Source: CAWHMS01 sp963830495 (lineage in GTDB: Bacteria; Actinomycetota; Actinomycetes; Propionibacteriales; Nocardioidaceae). Taken from it: a stretch of DNA of 64,000 nt. Positions within the stretch are counted from its first letter, which is position 1, and each line of letters opens with the position of its first letter. Made by a program: the position numbers and the translations under genes. Positions 41,584 through 50,984 of this stretch are shown here, piece by piece. The notes beneath the pieces were generated by a model that saw only the letters and a list, made by a program, of their open reading frames with translations, made no database searches and had not been told where the DNA came from. The DNA lies in NCBI GenBank assembly GCA_963830495.1, contig CAWHMS010000002.1, positions 682,001-746,000 of the forward strand. The letters are read 5' to 3'.

Positions 41584-42386
41584 CCGGCGCGCTGAGGTAT
41601 GAGTGGCTGCGGATCCGGACGATCGCCTCGACGTACTGGTTCCTCGGCCTTGCGGTCGGGCTGACGTTCCTGCTCACTCTGCTGGTCATCTGGGGCACCA
41701 ACTCGGGTGGGCCGGACGACGACTTCACCTGGGTGGAGGCCACCACCTTCGTGATCACCGGCGGCGCCTCGGTCTCGACGATCCCGGTGCTCGTCGCGCC
41801 GTTCTGCGCCGCGATCGGGGTGCTCTCGATCGGCCACGAGTACCGCTACGGCACCAACAAGGCGACGCTGACCGCGATCCCGAACCGGTCCGCGGTGCTG
41901 GCCGCGAAGCTGGTCGTGCTGACCGGGTGGGTGCTGGTGACCACCGTGGTCTCCCTGCTGCTCAACTTCGCCATGGCGGCTCTCTTCTTCGAGTACTTCG
42001 AGGTGTCGGGGGCGACCGTGCGGCCGATGCTGCTGTACGTCGTCTACTGCCTGGGCTTCGCGATGGCCGGCTTCGGCATGGCAGCCGCGTTCCGCAACCA
42101 GACCGGAGCGATGGTCGCGGTGCTGGTGTGGCCGTTGGTGATCGAGCCGGTCCTCAGCGGCATCCTGGTGGTGCTCGGCAACTTCAACGACGGCTTTGAG
42201 GGGCTGAGCAACGTGCTGCCGGCCTCGGCAGGACGTCGCATGATGTTCAGCCCCTATGAGACGTTCGCCGGGTTCTTCGGCCAGGTGGACACCTGGGGAG
42301 TCTCCGTCAGCGCCATCACCTATCTCCTCGGCGTGGCGGCTGTGGTCGCGGTCGGCTCCACCCTGTTCTTCAGGCGCGACGCCTGA
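41580..42386 (+). CDS. ABC transporter permease
   Basis: A 268-residue ABC-2-type permease with about six membrane segments (near 20-42, 66-88, 105-130, 145-170, 178-200, 240-262) and the cytoplasmic motif IGHEYRYGTNKATLTAIPNR between the second and third. It forms the membrane half of the exporter whose ATPase is encoded upstream and overlaps it by four bases. The substrate is unknown. If the ATPase frameshift is real, the system is probably inactive. Confidence 0.9.
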   Translation: MTGALRYEWLRIRTIASTYWFLGLAVGLTFLLTLLVIWGTNSGGPDDDFTWVEATTFVITGGASVSTIPVLVAPFCAAIGVLSIGHEYRYGTNKATLTAIPNRSAVLAAKLVVLTGWVLVTTVVSLLLNFAMAALFFEYFEVSGATVRPMLLYVVYCLGFAMAGFGMAAAFRNQTGAMVAVLVWPLVIEPVLSGILVVLGNFNDGFEGLSNVLPASAGRRMMFSPYETFAGFFGQVDTWGVSVSAITYLLGVAAVVAVGSTLFFRRDA

Positions 42387-42406
42387 CGGCCCACGAAGGC
42401 GCGGCC

Positions 42407-42485
42407 CCCTGACCTTGCGGCTGAACCTTGTGACGCACGGGTGGCACAAACCTTCAGCCACAAGGCAGCGGGGTGCAGGTCAGGG
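42407..42485. terminator. Long imperfect hairpin between convergent ABC permease and subtilase genes
   Basis: CCCTGACC (42407-42414) pairs with GGTCAGGG (42478-42485). Nested inside, TTGCGGCTGAA pairs with TTCAGCCACAA with one mismatch, and TTGTG with CACAA. AAAA follows on the plus strand. It fills most of the 103-bp space between the two stops. Likely a bidirectional terminator or small mobile palindrome. Confidence 0.55.
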
Positions 42486-42489
42486 AAAA

Positions 42490-45409
42490 TCAGTCGAGCG
42501 TCAGGTAGGTGCGCAGCGCGGAGTCGTCGTACGCCACGTAGCCGAGCCAGGCGCGGTCGTCGTCGATCCCGCGCCAGCCGACTCGGAGCTCGAACCGTCG
42601 GCCCCCGGTGACGGTGACCGGGTCCGGAGCCACCCGGAACCGGGTGGGCGCCTCGGCACCGAGCACCCAGCCGGTGAAGGTGCCAGACGTGGTGGAGTCA
42701 TCGTCACCGGACGAGGCCGCCGCGGCGAGATAGACGGTGTAGACCCCGCTCGGTGGTCGCTCGAGCGTGATCTGCTCCTCTGCAGCACCGCTGACGGCGC
42801 TGGTGACCAGCCGCCCGTCCCGGTAGACGTAGAGATCCAGATCGGCCGCGGGCGCGATCGGCGGCTACGTCGAATCGCGCCACCCGAGCGGCCCCAGGGA
42901 CGTAGAAGAAGTACCGTTCGGAGCTGGCATCGAGCCCAGGATCGAGCGGGTCGAAGGTGCCAGGCTCGAGGATGAAGCGCTCTGGATCGGCGGCAACCGG
43001 CCCGACGACTGAGATGCGGAGGGTCCCGGTCACCCCGGCACGCGCGACGACCGACGTGCTGCCGCCCTCGGTCGGAGCGGCGACGTCTCGCGGCGCCGTC
43101 ACCAGCTCGGGGCGGACCACGACCGGGCTCGTGGCCACGTGGCCACGCGATCCCGACCAGGTCAGCTCACCGACGGCGAAGTCGCCGTAGCGCGCCCGTC
43201 TGCCGGCGCTCATCACGATCTCCACGGCGGCGGACTCACCCGGGGCAAGGGTCACGCTGCCCGGCTCGACCGTGGCGGAGATGCCGGGAAGACCGGTGAG
43301 CCGGGCGGTGTAGGTCTCCGCGGCCACGCTGACGTTGGTGATCGTGCGACGTACCCGCTCGGTGCCGATGAGCTGGCCCACCGCGACGGACGGCGCGTTG
43401 AGCTGCCGGGGCGGAAGCCTGCCATCGGCGAAGGAACGCCACTCCGCGGCGCTGGTGAGGTAGGCCAGCCCCGGGTCGAGCGCTCGAGCCGCGACGACGG
43501 CCCCCGCCCCAGCGGCGAAGGGACCGGCGGCCCCGAGCGGTCGTGCTGTCGTCATCAGCGCGGACGCCACAGCGGCCGGGGACCAGCCGGGGTGGCGATC
43601 GAGCACGAGTGCGGCCAGCCCGGCGACGTGCGGTGCCGAGACCGACGTGCCGGACATGAGGTCCCAGCGGCGTTGCAGACTGGCGGCCGGCGACACGGCG
43701 GAGAGCACGTTGACACCGGGGGCGGTGAGATCCGGCTTCAGCAGGTCGCCCCCGCCCGCCGCCATCGGCCCACGCGAGGAGGAGGGGGCCACCTCCAGCG
43801 GCGCGTGCGAAGCACCGCCAGCCCGCAGGGACGCGACGGGTCGCGCGGCTCGGTCGAGGTAGCCCAGGAGGCGGGGCCGGTCGCTGCTGGCCACGTGGAT
43901 CGTCGGGAGCGTGTGGATGTCGGCGGGCACCGCACCAGGACGGGTGTTGGCCAGCACCATCGCCGCAGCGCCGGCCCGGGCGGTGACCCGGCCCTTGTCG
44001 ACGCGCGACGACACGCCTCGGTCGCAGACCACCACGGCACCGTCGACCCGCGCGGCGTCGAGGGCGTCGGGCAGGCAGCGTGCTGCATCGGCGCGGGTCG
44101 AACCGGGCGCGCGCACATCGCCGGCATACACCAACGCCGTCCGCGACACACCGTCGGCGGAGACCATCGCACCGTCGATCACCACGTCGGAGCCCAGCAC
44201 GAGACCGCCCTGGTAGACGTCGTGGCTGCTGGCCGCGACCGTGGTGACCCAGGGAGCGGCGGTGACCACGGTGCCGGGCTCGGGGCCGCGATTGCCTGCC
44301 CCCGTCACGACGGACACCCCGCTCGCGGCCGCACTCAGGAAGGCCCGCGCGACGACATCGGTCTCGCTCAGGCTCGCCGCCTCGATGGAGTAGTTGAGTA
44401 CGTCGACGCCGTCCTGCACCGCCTGATCGACGGCCGCGACCGAGTCCGCCACCGTGCAGCCGTCGTCCGTCGGATCCGGCGCGGTCCAGCAGGCCTTGTA
44501 GACCGCTAGCCCGGCACCGGGGGCGACCCCGCTGATGCGACCGAAGGACTGGCCGCCGATCGTCACCGCGACCCCGGCGTTGCCGGCGGCGACTGCGGCG
44601 ACATGGGAGCCGTGGCCGGTGACGTCTCGAGGCGACATGCGCTCGCCGGCGGCGAGGTTGTCAGGGCCGAACCCCGCGACGAACGAGCGCGCCGCAAGCA
44701 GCTTGGCATCGCAGATGTCGCGGCTCCAGCCTGGTCCTTGGCTGCAGCGACCGGTGAAGCCCGGATAGTCGCGGGCTCGGGTCCTGGCGTCGATCGGCAC
44801 TCCGTCGAAGGACGGGTTCTCCGGCCAGATCCCCGAGTCGACGACGCCGATCACGACCCCATCGCCGGCATCGTCTGGCGCTCGGGCAGCGGCGGACCAC
44901 ACGCGCGAGGAGTCATGGGTCCCGGGCCCTGTGCGGGGAGTCGTCGTGAGTTCCAGCGTCGTACTGCGCTGCACCGCACTGACCTCCGGCATCGTTCGCA
45001 GGGTCTTCAGCTGGTCGCTGGACAGGTCCGCGGCGAAGCCGTTGAGCGCGACCGTGTAGTGGTACAGGGTCGCCGGGTCGTCCAGTGTGTCGAGCACCTG
45101 GTCCTGTTGCGTGAGCAGGTACTCGCGGTAGGCCCGGACGGCCGGACGCCCGGCGTCGAAGCGGCGGTCCGCGACCGCGACCGTGGCCGGCAGACCCGGC
45201 CGATCGCCCCGGTAGGCGGCGGCGGGAGGGTCGGTCAGGGTGACCACGTAGACACCCGGCCTGGCATCGGAGCCGCGGGTGGCCAGGGTGGCGGCGTCGG
45301 AGTGCTGGTCGGCGGGGGTCGGGCGCGCGGTGGCAGGCAGCATCAACTGCGCTGGCGCGACGAGGCCACACGCCACCACAGTGATCGCCATCCAGCGTCT
45401 CACCGGCAT
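42490..45409 (-). CDS. Secreted S8 subtilisin-like serine peptidase, frameshifted near its C-terminus
   Basis: A large exported subtilase. The N-terminal signal peptide is residues 1 to ~28, then an I9-type propeptide. Catalytic residues are D191 (VVDSGIW), H266 (GHGSHV) and S589 (GTSVSAPH), with oxyanion N373. A PA domain is inserted between His and Ser (about 405-530) and a Fn3-like domain follows. The continuous frame ends at 42704 with an abnormal Arg-rich tail. An extra C near 42850-42852 explains this: in the neighbouring frame a natural C-terminal beta domain continues to a stop at 42490. The catalytic core is intact either way. Confidence 0.88.
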
Positions 45410-45433
45410 GCCTTTCAGGTGTCCGAGCGTGGG

Positions 45434-45449
45434 TAGAGTCTAGGTCGTG
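45434..45449 (+). promoter_or_regulatory. Leaderless promoter of the HAD-LarE gene
   Basis: TAGAGT at 45434-45439 is a good -10 element. The GTG start at 45447 lies seven bases after it, so transcription should begin at or next to the start codon. No ribosome binding site is present, consistent with a leaderless mRNA. Confidence 0.55.
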
Positions 45450-46898
45450 CCCGCACCCCTCGTCGTCGGCTTTGACCTAGATATGACGCTTATCGACAGT
45501 AGGCCCGGGATAAAGCGGGTTTGGCAGGAACTCTCTGCCACCACCGGCGTCCACGTTGACGCCGACCTGGTGGTGACCCGACTCGGCCCTCCGCTCGCTC
45601 ATGAAGCAGCCCACTGGGTCGGGCCGGGACAGGTCGACGAGATCGTCGCCACGTATCGGAACCTCTACCCCGACTACGCGATCACCCGCACGCTGCTGAT
45701 GCCTGGTGCGGCGGACGCGGTGCGCGCGGTCGGCTCGTCGGGTGGCCGTACGGTCGTCGTCACGGCCAAGAACGGCCCGCATGCACAGCTGCACGTGGAC
45801 CATCTGGAGCTGCCGGTCGACGTCGTGGTCGGCGACCTGTTCGGGGCCGCCAAAGGTGCGGCACTGAGCCGGCACGATGTCTCGGTGTACGTCGGCGACC
45901 ACGTCCACGACGTGGCCGGTGCGCGGGCAGCCGGCGCCGTCTCGGTCGCCGTTGCCACCGGGCCCTGCTCCGCCTCAGATCTGGCGACGGCCGGTGCCGA
46001 CGTGGTGCTGGCGGACCTCACCCATTTCCCGGATTGGTGGGCGACACACGTGCTCGACCACCGGCTCGAGCGGCTCACCGCGCGGCTGACCTCGCTGGGG
46101 AGCGTCGTCGTCGCCTTCAGCGGCGGAGCGGACTCGGCGCTGGTGCTGGCGGCCGCCGCGCGGGTGCTCGGGCCGGACCATGTCGTCGCGGCGACAGCCC
46201 TCTCCGCCTCGCTCCCGGTGGCCGAGCTGGCGGCGGCACGCGACTTCTGCGCCCAGCTCGGCGTCCGGCATCTCACCCCGACGACGCACGAGATGCAACG
46301 CGCGGGCTACCGCGCCAACGCGGGTGACCGATGCTACTTCTGCAAGGCGGAGCTGCTCGACGTGCTCGACGGGCTGCGTGCCGGCCTCGGCTTCGCGGCC
46401 GTGGCCACGGGCACCAACGCCGACGACGCCGTCGCGGGCTTCCGGCCCGGCATCCGGGCTGCCGACGAACGCGGCGCCGTCACACCGCTGCTCGACGCCG
46501 GCTTCACCAAGCCCGAGGTGCGGGCGCTGTCGCAGCGTTGGGGGCTGCCCACCTGGGACAAGCCGGCCGCCGCTTGCCTCTCCTCACGGATCGCGTACGG
46601 CGTGGAGGTGACCCCGGGCCGACTGGCGCGGGTGGAGCGGGCCGAGGTGGCGGTGCGAAGCAGGCTTGCAGCCGCAGGACTGGGCGTCACCGATCTGCGT
46701 GTGCGGGACCTCGACGACCATGCCCGCATCGAGATCGACCCGCATCTGGTCGCGGCCCTCGATGCCGACGGCGTGGTCAGGGAGGCGGTGCTCGACGACG
46801 TACGCGCGGCCGGCTTCAGCCACGTCGAGCTGGATCCGCGAGGCTTCCGCTCCGGTTCGATGAATGCGTTGCTGGCCGTGCCCGAGCGCTTTCGCTGA
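45447..46898 (+). CDS. larE: HAD hydrolase fused to LarE-type sulfur transferase
   Basis: A 483-residue fusion. Residues 1 to ~200 are a HAD-superfamily phosphatase with nucleophile motif FDLDMTLIDS (D10, D12), TAKNG and VGDHVHDV. Residues ~205-483 are LarE-like: the PP-loop SGGADS (225-230), CYFC (296-299), GTNADD and the AACLSSR motif with C377. LarE adds sulfur to a pyridinium dinucleotide by sacrificing its own cysteine (or via a cluster) when making the nickel-pincer cofactor of lactate racemase. No larA, larB or larC is in the window. The gene starts with GTG and opens with several A/T-ending codons. Confidence 0.9.
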   Translation: MPAPLVVGFDLDMTLIDSRPGIKRVWQELSATTGVHVDADLVVTRLGPPLAHEAAHWVGPGQVDEIVATYRNLYPDYAITRTLLMPGAADAVRAVGSSGGRTVVVTAKNGPHAQLHVDHLELPVDVVVGDLFGAAKGAALSRHDVSVYVGDHVHDVAGARAAGAVSVAVATGPCSASDLATAGADVVLADLTHFPDWWATHVLDHRLERLTARLTSLGSVVVAFSGGADSALVLAAAARVLGPDHVVAATALSASLPVAELAAARDFCAQLGVRHLTPTTHEMQRAGYRANAGDRCYFCKAELLDVLDGLRAGLGFAAVATGTNADDAVAGFRPGIRAADERGAVTPLLDAGFTKPEVRALSQRWGLPTWDKPAAACLSSRIAYGVEVTPGRLARVERAEVAVRSRLAAAGLGVTDLRVRDLDDHARIEIDPHLVAALDADGVVREAVLDDVRAAGFSHVELDPRGFRSGSMNALLAVPERFR

Positions 46899-46903
46899 GG
46901 CGG

Positions 46904-46930
46904 TACCCTGGTCCAGCCCCGACGTCGGGG
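46904..46930 (+). promoter_or_regulatory. Promoter and leader palindrome of the second cold-shock gene
   Basis: TACCCT (46904-46909) is a likely -10. Starting about eight bases later is the perfect 14-nt palindrome CCCCGACGTCGGGG (46917-46930), which would lie at the 5' end of the ~50-nt leader. It could be an operator or an mRNA 5' hairpin. Confidence 0.45.
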
Positions 46931-46966
46931 TACTCCCGATCCGCCCGTTCTCGAAGAGGTTTCACG

Positions 46967-47353
46967 GTGCCAACCGGCAAGGTCAAGTGGTACGACGCCG
47001 CCAAGGGATTCGGCTTCGTCACCACAGACGACGGCAGCGACGTCTTCCTGCGTTCCGACTCCCTGCCGTCGAGCGTGACGACCCTCAAGTCCGGCACCCG
47101 GGTCGAGTTCGGCCTGGTCCAAGGCCGCAAGGGTGACCAGGCCATCCAGGTCACGGTGCTCGACCCGACGCCCTCGGTGGCCAAGGCGCTACGCAAGAAG
47201 CCCGAGGACATGGTCAACATCGTCGAAGACCTGATGCGGGTGATCGAGGACCTCGAGCAGACCTACCGTCGTGGGCGCCACCCGGAGCCGCGCGCGGCTC
47301 GACAGACGGCGGCGCTGCTCCGCGCCCTTGCCGGTGAGCTCGACCTGGGTTGA
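46967..47353 (+). CDS. Cold-shock-domain protein with helical C-terminal extension
   Basis: A 128-residue protein. Residues 1 to ~66 are a cold-shock domain (TGKVKWYDAAKGFGFVTTDD, RNP1 KGFGFV, RNP2 VFLRS, where the usual VHxS is changed). It is followed by a charged, helical extension of ~60 residues (PEDMVNIVEDLMRVIEDLEQ) absent from CspA. Such extended forms occur widely in actinobacteria, and the tail may mediate protein contacts. GTG start preceded by GAAGAGG. Confidence 0.9.
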   Translation: MPTGKVKWYDAAKGFGFVTTDDGSDVFLRSDSLPSSVTTLKSGTRVEFGLVQGRKGDQAIQVTVLDPTPSVAKALRKKPEDMVNIVEDLMRVIEDLEQTYRRGRHPEPRAARQTAALLRALAGELDLG

Positions 47354-47403
47354 GCTCGGCCGGTCGGTGACAGGTCGCAGGCACACCGGCGACGGGAGGC
47401 GGC

Positions 47404-48177
47404 GTGGACTGGCAACGGGACCTGGTGGGACTCGTGGCCGGCTTCGTCCTGGCGACCGTGACCACCCCGGTCGGAGTGTCCGGCGCGGTGTTCTTGCTGC
47501 CCGTGCAGCTCTCGGTGCTTCACGTACCGAGCCCGCGCGTCACACCGACGAACCTGCTGTTCAACGTGATCTCCGGTCCTGGCGGGCTGGCCCGCTTCCG
47601 GCGCCGTAGCCAGTTCGACCGGCCTCTCACGCTGCACCTGGTGGCCGGGTCGGTGCCCGGCGTCGTGATCGGTGCGCTCATCCGCGTGTACGTCGCTGCT
47701 GACCCGGACGTGTTCCGGCTGTGTGCGGCCGCGGTCCTGGCCCCGGTCGGGCTGTTCCTCCTGTGGGCGCCGGCGCCAGGTGCGCCGGGTCGGCGGCTGC
47801 GACCCCGGACGGTGTGGGCACTGGCGTTCGTCGCCGGCGTGGCGGGCGGCATCTACGGGGTCGGCGGCGGATCGCTGGTGGGCCCCGTCCTCGTCGGGAC
47901 CGGCATGACGGTGGCGACGGTGGCACCAGCGGCGCTCGCCTCGACCTGGGTGACGTCTCTGGTCGGGGTCGCGGCGTACGCCGTCATCTCGTTGGACGCC
48001 GCCGGTCCGGTCTCGCCGGACTGGTCACTGGGGGTCGCGATGGGGGTCGGTGGGCTGGTCGGTGGCTGGCTGGGGGCGTCGCTCCAGCCGCGCATCCCGG
48101 AGCAGGCGTTGCGGACGATGCTGGGCGTGCTGGCCCTGGCGCTCGCCGCCTTGTACCTGGCCCAGGTGGTGACCTGA
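47404..48177 (+). CDS. TauE/SafE-family membrane transporter
   Basis: A 257-residue polytopic membrane protein with about eight hydrophobic segments in two related halves, including TTPVGVSGAVFLLPVQL and GVAGGIYGVGGGSLVGP, the repeated glycine-rich signature of the TauE/SafE family. These transporters move sulfite, sulfoacetate or other organic anions. Nearby genes do not identify the substrate. GTG start 50 bp after the cold-shock gene; co-transcription is possible. Confidence 0.9.
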   Translation: MDWQRDLVGLVAGFVLATVTTPVGVSGAVFLLPVQLSVLHVPSPRVTPTNLLFNVISGPGGLARFRRRSQFDRPLTLHLVAGSVPGVVIGALIRVYVAADPDVFRLCAAAVLAPVGLFLLWAPAPGAPGRRLRPRTVWALAFVAGVAGGIYGVGGGSLVGPVLVGTGMTVATVAPAALASTWVTSLVGVAAYAVISLDAAGPVSPDWSLGVAMGVGGLVGGWLGASLQPRIPEQALRTMLGVLALALAALYLAQVVT

Positions 48178-48209
48178 GACCCGGTTCGCACAGCGGGCGG
48201 ACCCCGGGT

Positions 48210-49619
48210 TCACCCCAGCGGATCGGGCCGTGCGGCGGCTCGTCGTGAGGCCACCCGGCCGCGCAGGATGACCAGCAGCCACACCACCAGCAGGCCGGCC
48301 ACGACGAGCAGCCCCAGCTTGGGCACGAGCGGCATGACGACACCCATGAGGCCACCGATGACCCAGGACAGCTGCAGCAGCGTCTCCGACCGTGCGAACA
48401 CGCTCGTCCGGACGACCTCGGGCACCTCACGCTGGATCAACGCATCGAGTGACAACTTGCCGAGCTGCTGGCTGAAGCCTGCGGTGAGGCCCAGCACCAT
48501 GGCCGGAATGAGGGCGAAGAACAACCCGGCGTAGATGACCGCGATGGAGTCGGCGATGAGTACGACGAGGACGATCGCCTCCGGCTTGCGCTCCCGCAGC
48601 AGGTTGCCCGTGACCGTGCCCAGAGTGCTGCCCACACCGACGCTGCCGATGACCAGCCCGAGCAACAGGGCACGGCGGTCCTCCCATCCTGAGATCGGCT
48701 CCTGGCGCAGCAGGAAGGCCATGTAGATCGTCAGGAAGCCCGACAGCATGCGGAGGCCGGCGTTGCACCGCAGCGCCATCACCACGACAGCGGTGATGCC
48801 GAGTCGGCGGCTGCCGCCGGTCTCCGCGACATCGCGGATGCCCACCTGCTCCTCGCCCTCGGACGAGTCGACGCGGGCGGGCAGCTTGATGGCCAGCACC
48901 GTCGCGACGACGAAGAGCAGGGTGGCGTAGCGCAAGGACCACTCCGGCCCGACCAGCGACGCGAGCGCAGCGATCGGCCCCGAGATCGAGACGCCGGCGA
49001 TGCCCGCCAGCGAGATGCGCGAGTTGGCCTTGACCAAGGTGAAGCCGGTGGGGAGGAGCCGCGGAATGGCTGCCGCGCGGGTGACGCCATACGCCTTCGA
49101 CGCGACCAGGCACACGAAGGCCAGCGGGAAGAGCCACACCGACTCCGTGACGACAGCGCTGGCCAGCGCCCAGCAGCCGAAGGCGCGGACCGCCATGGTG
49201 GCTCCGATCGCCCACCTCCGACCGCGGCGGAAGCGGTCGAGGAAGGGTCCGATCAGCGGAGCCATGATCGCGAACGGCAGCATCGTGATGCCGAGGAAGA
49301 GCGCGATCTGACCGCGAGCCTCGCCTGTCGGCACTTGGAAGAAGAGGGTGCCCGCGAGCGACACCGCGAGGGCCGCATCGCCCGCCGTGTTGAAGGCGTG
49401 CATCTCGATGAGCCGGCCCAGGCCGGACTCCCCGGCGCCGCTGGAGTGCGATGCCTTCCTCGCGACCCGGACCGCAGCCGAGGCGGCCCTGCCCGAGGCG
49501 TTGGCCACCCGGCGGCCGGTGTCCGCGGCGCGCTTGGCGCCCGAACCACCGGGCTGATCGTCAGCCGGCTCACCCGTCGGCCGCGGGGGCGGCTGGTGAC
49601 CGGCGTCGTCGGAAGGCAC
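48210..49619 (-). CDS. MFS transporter with long N-terminal cytoplasmic tail
   Basis: About 469 residues. The first ~75 form a hydrophilic, Ala/Arg/Gly-rich cytoplasmic tail, then about 11-12 membrane helices follow with the MFS loop PFLDRFRRGRRWAIG between helices 2 and 3. The substrate is unknown. GTG at 49619 is used because AGGATAGGGAC precedes it; an ATG seven codons upstream (49640) is possible. Divergent from the DUF3027 gene, an arrangement conserved in actinobacteria. Confidence 0.88.
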   Translation of the reverse strand: MPSDDAGHQPPPRPTGEPADDQPGGSGAKRAADTGRRVANASGRAASAAVRVARKASHSSGAGESGLGRLIEMHAFNTAGDAALAVSLAGTLFFQVPTGEARGQIALFLGITMLPFAIMAPLIGPFLDRFRRGRRWAIGATMAVRAFGCWALASAVVTESVWLFPLAFVCLVASKAYGVTRAAAIPRLLPTGFTLVKANSRISLAGIAGVSISGPIAALASLVGPEWSLRYATLLFVVATVLAIKLPARVDSSEGEEQVGIRDVAETGGSRRLGITAVVVMALRCNAGLRMLSGFLTIYMAFLLRQEPISGWEDRRALLLGLVIGSVGVGSTLGTVTGNLLRERKPEAIVLVVLIADSIAVIYAGLFFALIPAMVLGLTAGFSQQLGKLSLDALIQREVPEVVRTSVFARSETLLQLSWVIGGLMGVVMPLVPKLGLLVVAGLLVVWLLVILRGRVASRRAAARPDPLG

Positions 49620-49707
49620 GTCCCTATCCTGCCAAGCCATCCGGTCAGTCCAGGGGGTGCCTCGGGGTGATTCGTCCATCCGGGTTCGCATGGGCGAGAA
49701 TGGCGCG

Positions 49708-50517
49708 GTGACTCCCTCGATCAAGGCACCCAGGAAGCCCAAGGCCGATGCGGCCCTCGTCGCCGCAGTCGACGCAGCGCGTGACGTGCTCGTCGAGGCT
49801 GTGGGCGAGACCGAGGTCGGCGCGCACCTCGGCAGAGTCGCCGACGACGACCGCGTCGTCACGCACATCTTCGCGACCACGCATGCCGGGTACGTCGGTT
49901 GGCGCTGGACGGTCACCATCGCCCGGGCTCCCCGGCAGAAGGCGGTGACGGTCAACGAGATCGTGTTGGTGCCGGGCGCCGAGGCGCTGGTGGCGCCGCC
50001 CTGGGTGCCGTGGAAGGACCGCGTCGGCAAGGACGATCTAGGGCCGGGGGACCTGGTGCCCACGACCGACGACGACCCGCGCCTCGTGCCCGGCTATCTC
50101 GTCGGTGACGAGGCCTTGGACGGCGTCACGGCGCGGGAGCACCGTGAGCTGATCAGTGACGTCGGGCTGGGGCGCGAGCGGGTGCTCTCGACCGAGGGTC
50201 GAGACGAGGCCGCCGAACGGTGGCTCGGGGGCGATAGCGGTCCGGAGAGCCCGATCGCGAAGTCGGCGCCGGGTCGCTGCGGTTCGTGTGGCTTCCTGGT
50301 CCGGCTGTCCGGGCCGCTGGCGACGATGTTCGGCGTCTGTGCCAATGCGGCCTCGCCCAGCGACAGTCGAGCGGTGTCGCTCGACCATGGCTGCGGGGCG
50401 CACTCCGACGTACGAGTGGAGACCTCGGCCCACCAACCAGCGACGCAGACACCGGTCTTCGACACGTTGAGCTGGGACGTGTTCGACGACGTCGAGCTGG
50501 AGACCGCGCGGCGCTGA
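49708..50517 (+). CDS. DUF3027 protein
   Basis: About 269 residues of actinobacterial DUF3027, recognised by THAGYVGWRWTVTIARAPR, WVPWKDRVGKDDLGPGDL and the cysteine-bearing CGSCGFLVRLSGPLATMFGVC region. The two CxxC-like clusters plus a later DHGCGAHS suggest zinc or iron binding. Function unknown. GTG at 49708 is chosen because GAGAAT (49696-49701) is a -10-like element six bases upstream, fitting a leaderless mRNA; ATG at 49690 is the alternative. Confidence 0.85.
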   Translation: MTPSIKAPRKPKADAALVAAVDAARDVLVEAVGETEVGAHLGRVADDDRVVTHIFATTHAGYVGWRWTVTIARAPRQKAVTVNEIVLVPGAEALVAPPWVPWKDRVGKDDLGPGDLVPTTDDDPRLVPGYLVGDEALDGVTAREHRELISDVGLGRERVLSTEGRDEAAERWLGGDSGPESPIAKSAPGRCGSCGFLVRLSGPLATMFGVCANAASPSDSRAVSLDHGCGAHSDVRVETSAHQPATQTPVFDTLSWDVFDDVELETARR

Positions 50518-50523
50518 GCTGCC

Positions 50524-50892
50524 TCAGAGTCCCGCCGCGCCGAGCGGGCTGGACTCAACCGCACGCTCCGGCTGGGTAGCGAGGTGCCGGCGACGCCGGC
50601 GGCAGTACTCCAGCCCGAGCAGTCCCAGGCCGAAGCCGGCGAGGCAGGTCCACAGCCACCAGTCACGACCGTGGTCCTGCAGGGTCGAATAGAACGGCAG
50701 CAGCGCCACGAAGGCCACCAGCCAGATGACCGTACCGACTGTGACGGTGCGAACGCCGGTGACGTCGAGCGGTTCGACCTTCGCGACGACGTAGGTCTTG
50801 TCGCGGATCTCGATCTGATCCACCGGCGGCCGGCCGCCGAACGGATCCGGGTCACGGATCTTGTCGACGCGCGCCTTCCTGCTACGTGTCAC
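50524..50892 (-). CDS. DUF2530 small membrane protein
   Basis: A 122-residue protein with a polar N-terminal third (KYVVAKVEPLD-type strand) and two membrane helices (TVIWLVAFVALLPFY and WWLWTCLAGFGLGLLGL), followed by an arginine-rich stop-transfer segment. Matches DUF2530, unknown function. Convergent with DUF3027 (6 bp between stops) and divergent from the MarR gene. Confidence 0.85.
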   Translation of the reverse strand: MTRSRKARVDKIRDPDPFGGRPPVDQIEIRDKTYVVAKVEPLDVTGVRTVTVGTVIWLVAFVALLPFYSTLQDHGRDWWLWTCLAGFGLGLLGLEYCRRRRRHLATQPERAVESSPLGAAGL

Positions 50893-50952
50893 GTCACCAG
50901 ACTATGCCGTGCTCCGGGTCCCGACGACAGCGGTGGAGGTGCGTGAGGATTT

Positions 50953-50969
50953 CATTAGCAATGCTAATG
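50953..50969. promoter_or_regulatory. Palindromic operator before the MarR gene
   Basis: CATTAGC-AAT-GCTAATG is a perfect 7-3-7 inverted repeat, 15 bp upstream of the MarR start; a further half-site (TTATGCTAACG) follows. MarR proteins typically bind such AT-rich palindromes over their own promoter. It stands out in GC-rich DNA. Confidence 0.75.
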
Positions 50970-50984
50970 AGTTATGCTAACGAT

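Noticed and set aside
43139..44509. A 456-codon plus-strand frame antisense to the subtilase
   Set aside because: Shadow of the catalytic domain on the other strand; composition is Gly/His/Arg-rich.
49669..49677. A GATTCGTCC sequence as a fourth copy of the 54-nt element
   Set aside because: Only the left half-arm is present, with no matching right arm at the expected 43-nt distance.
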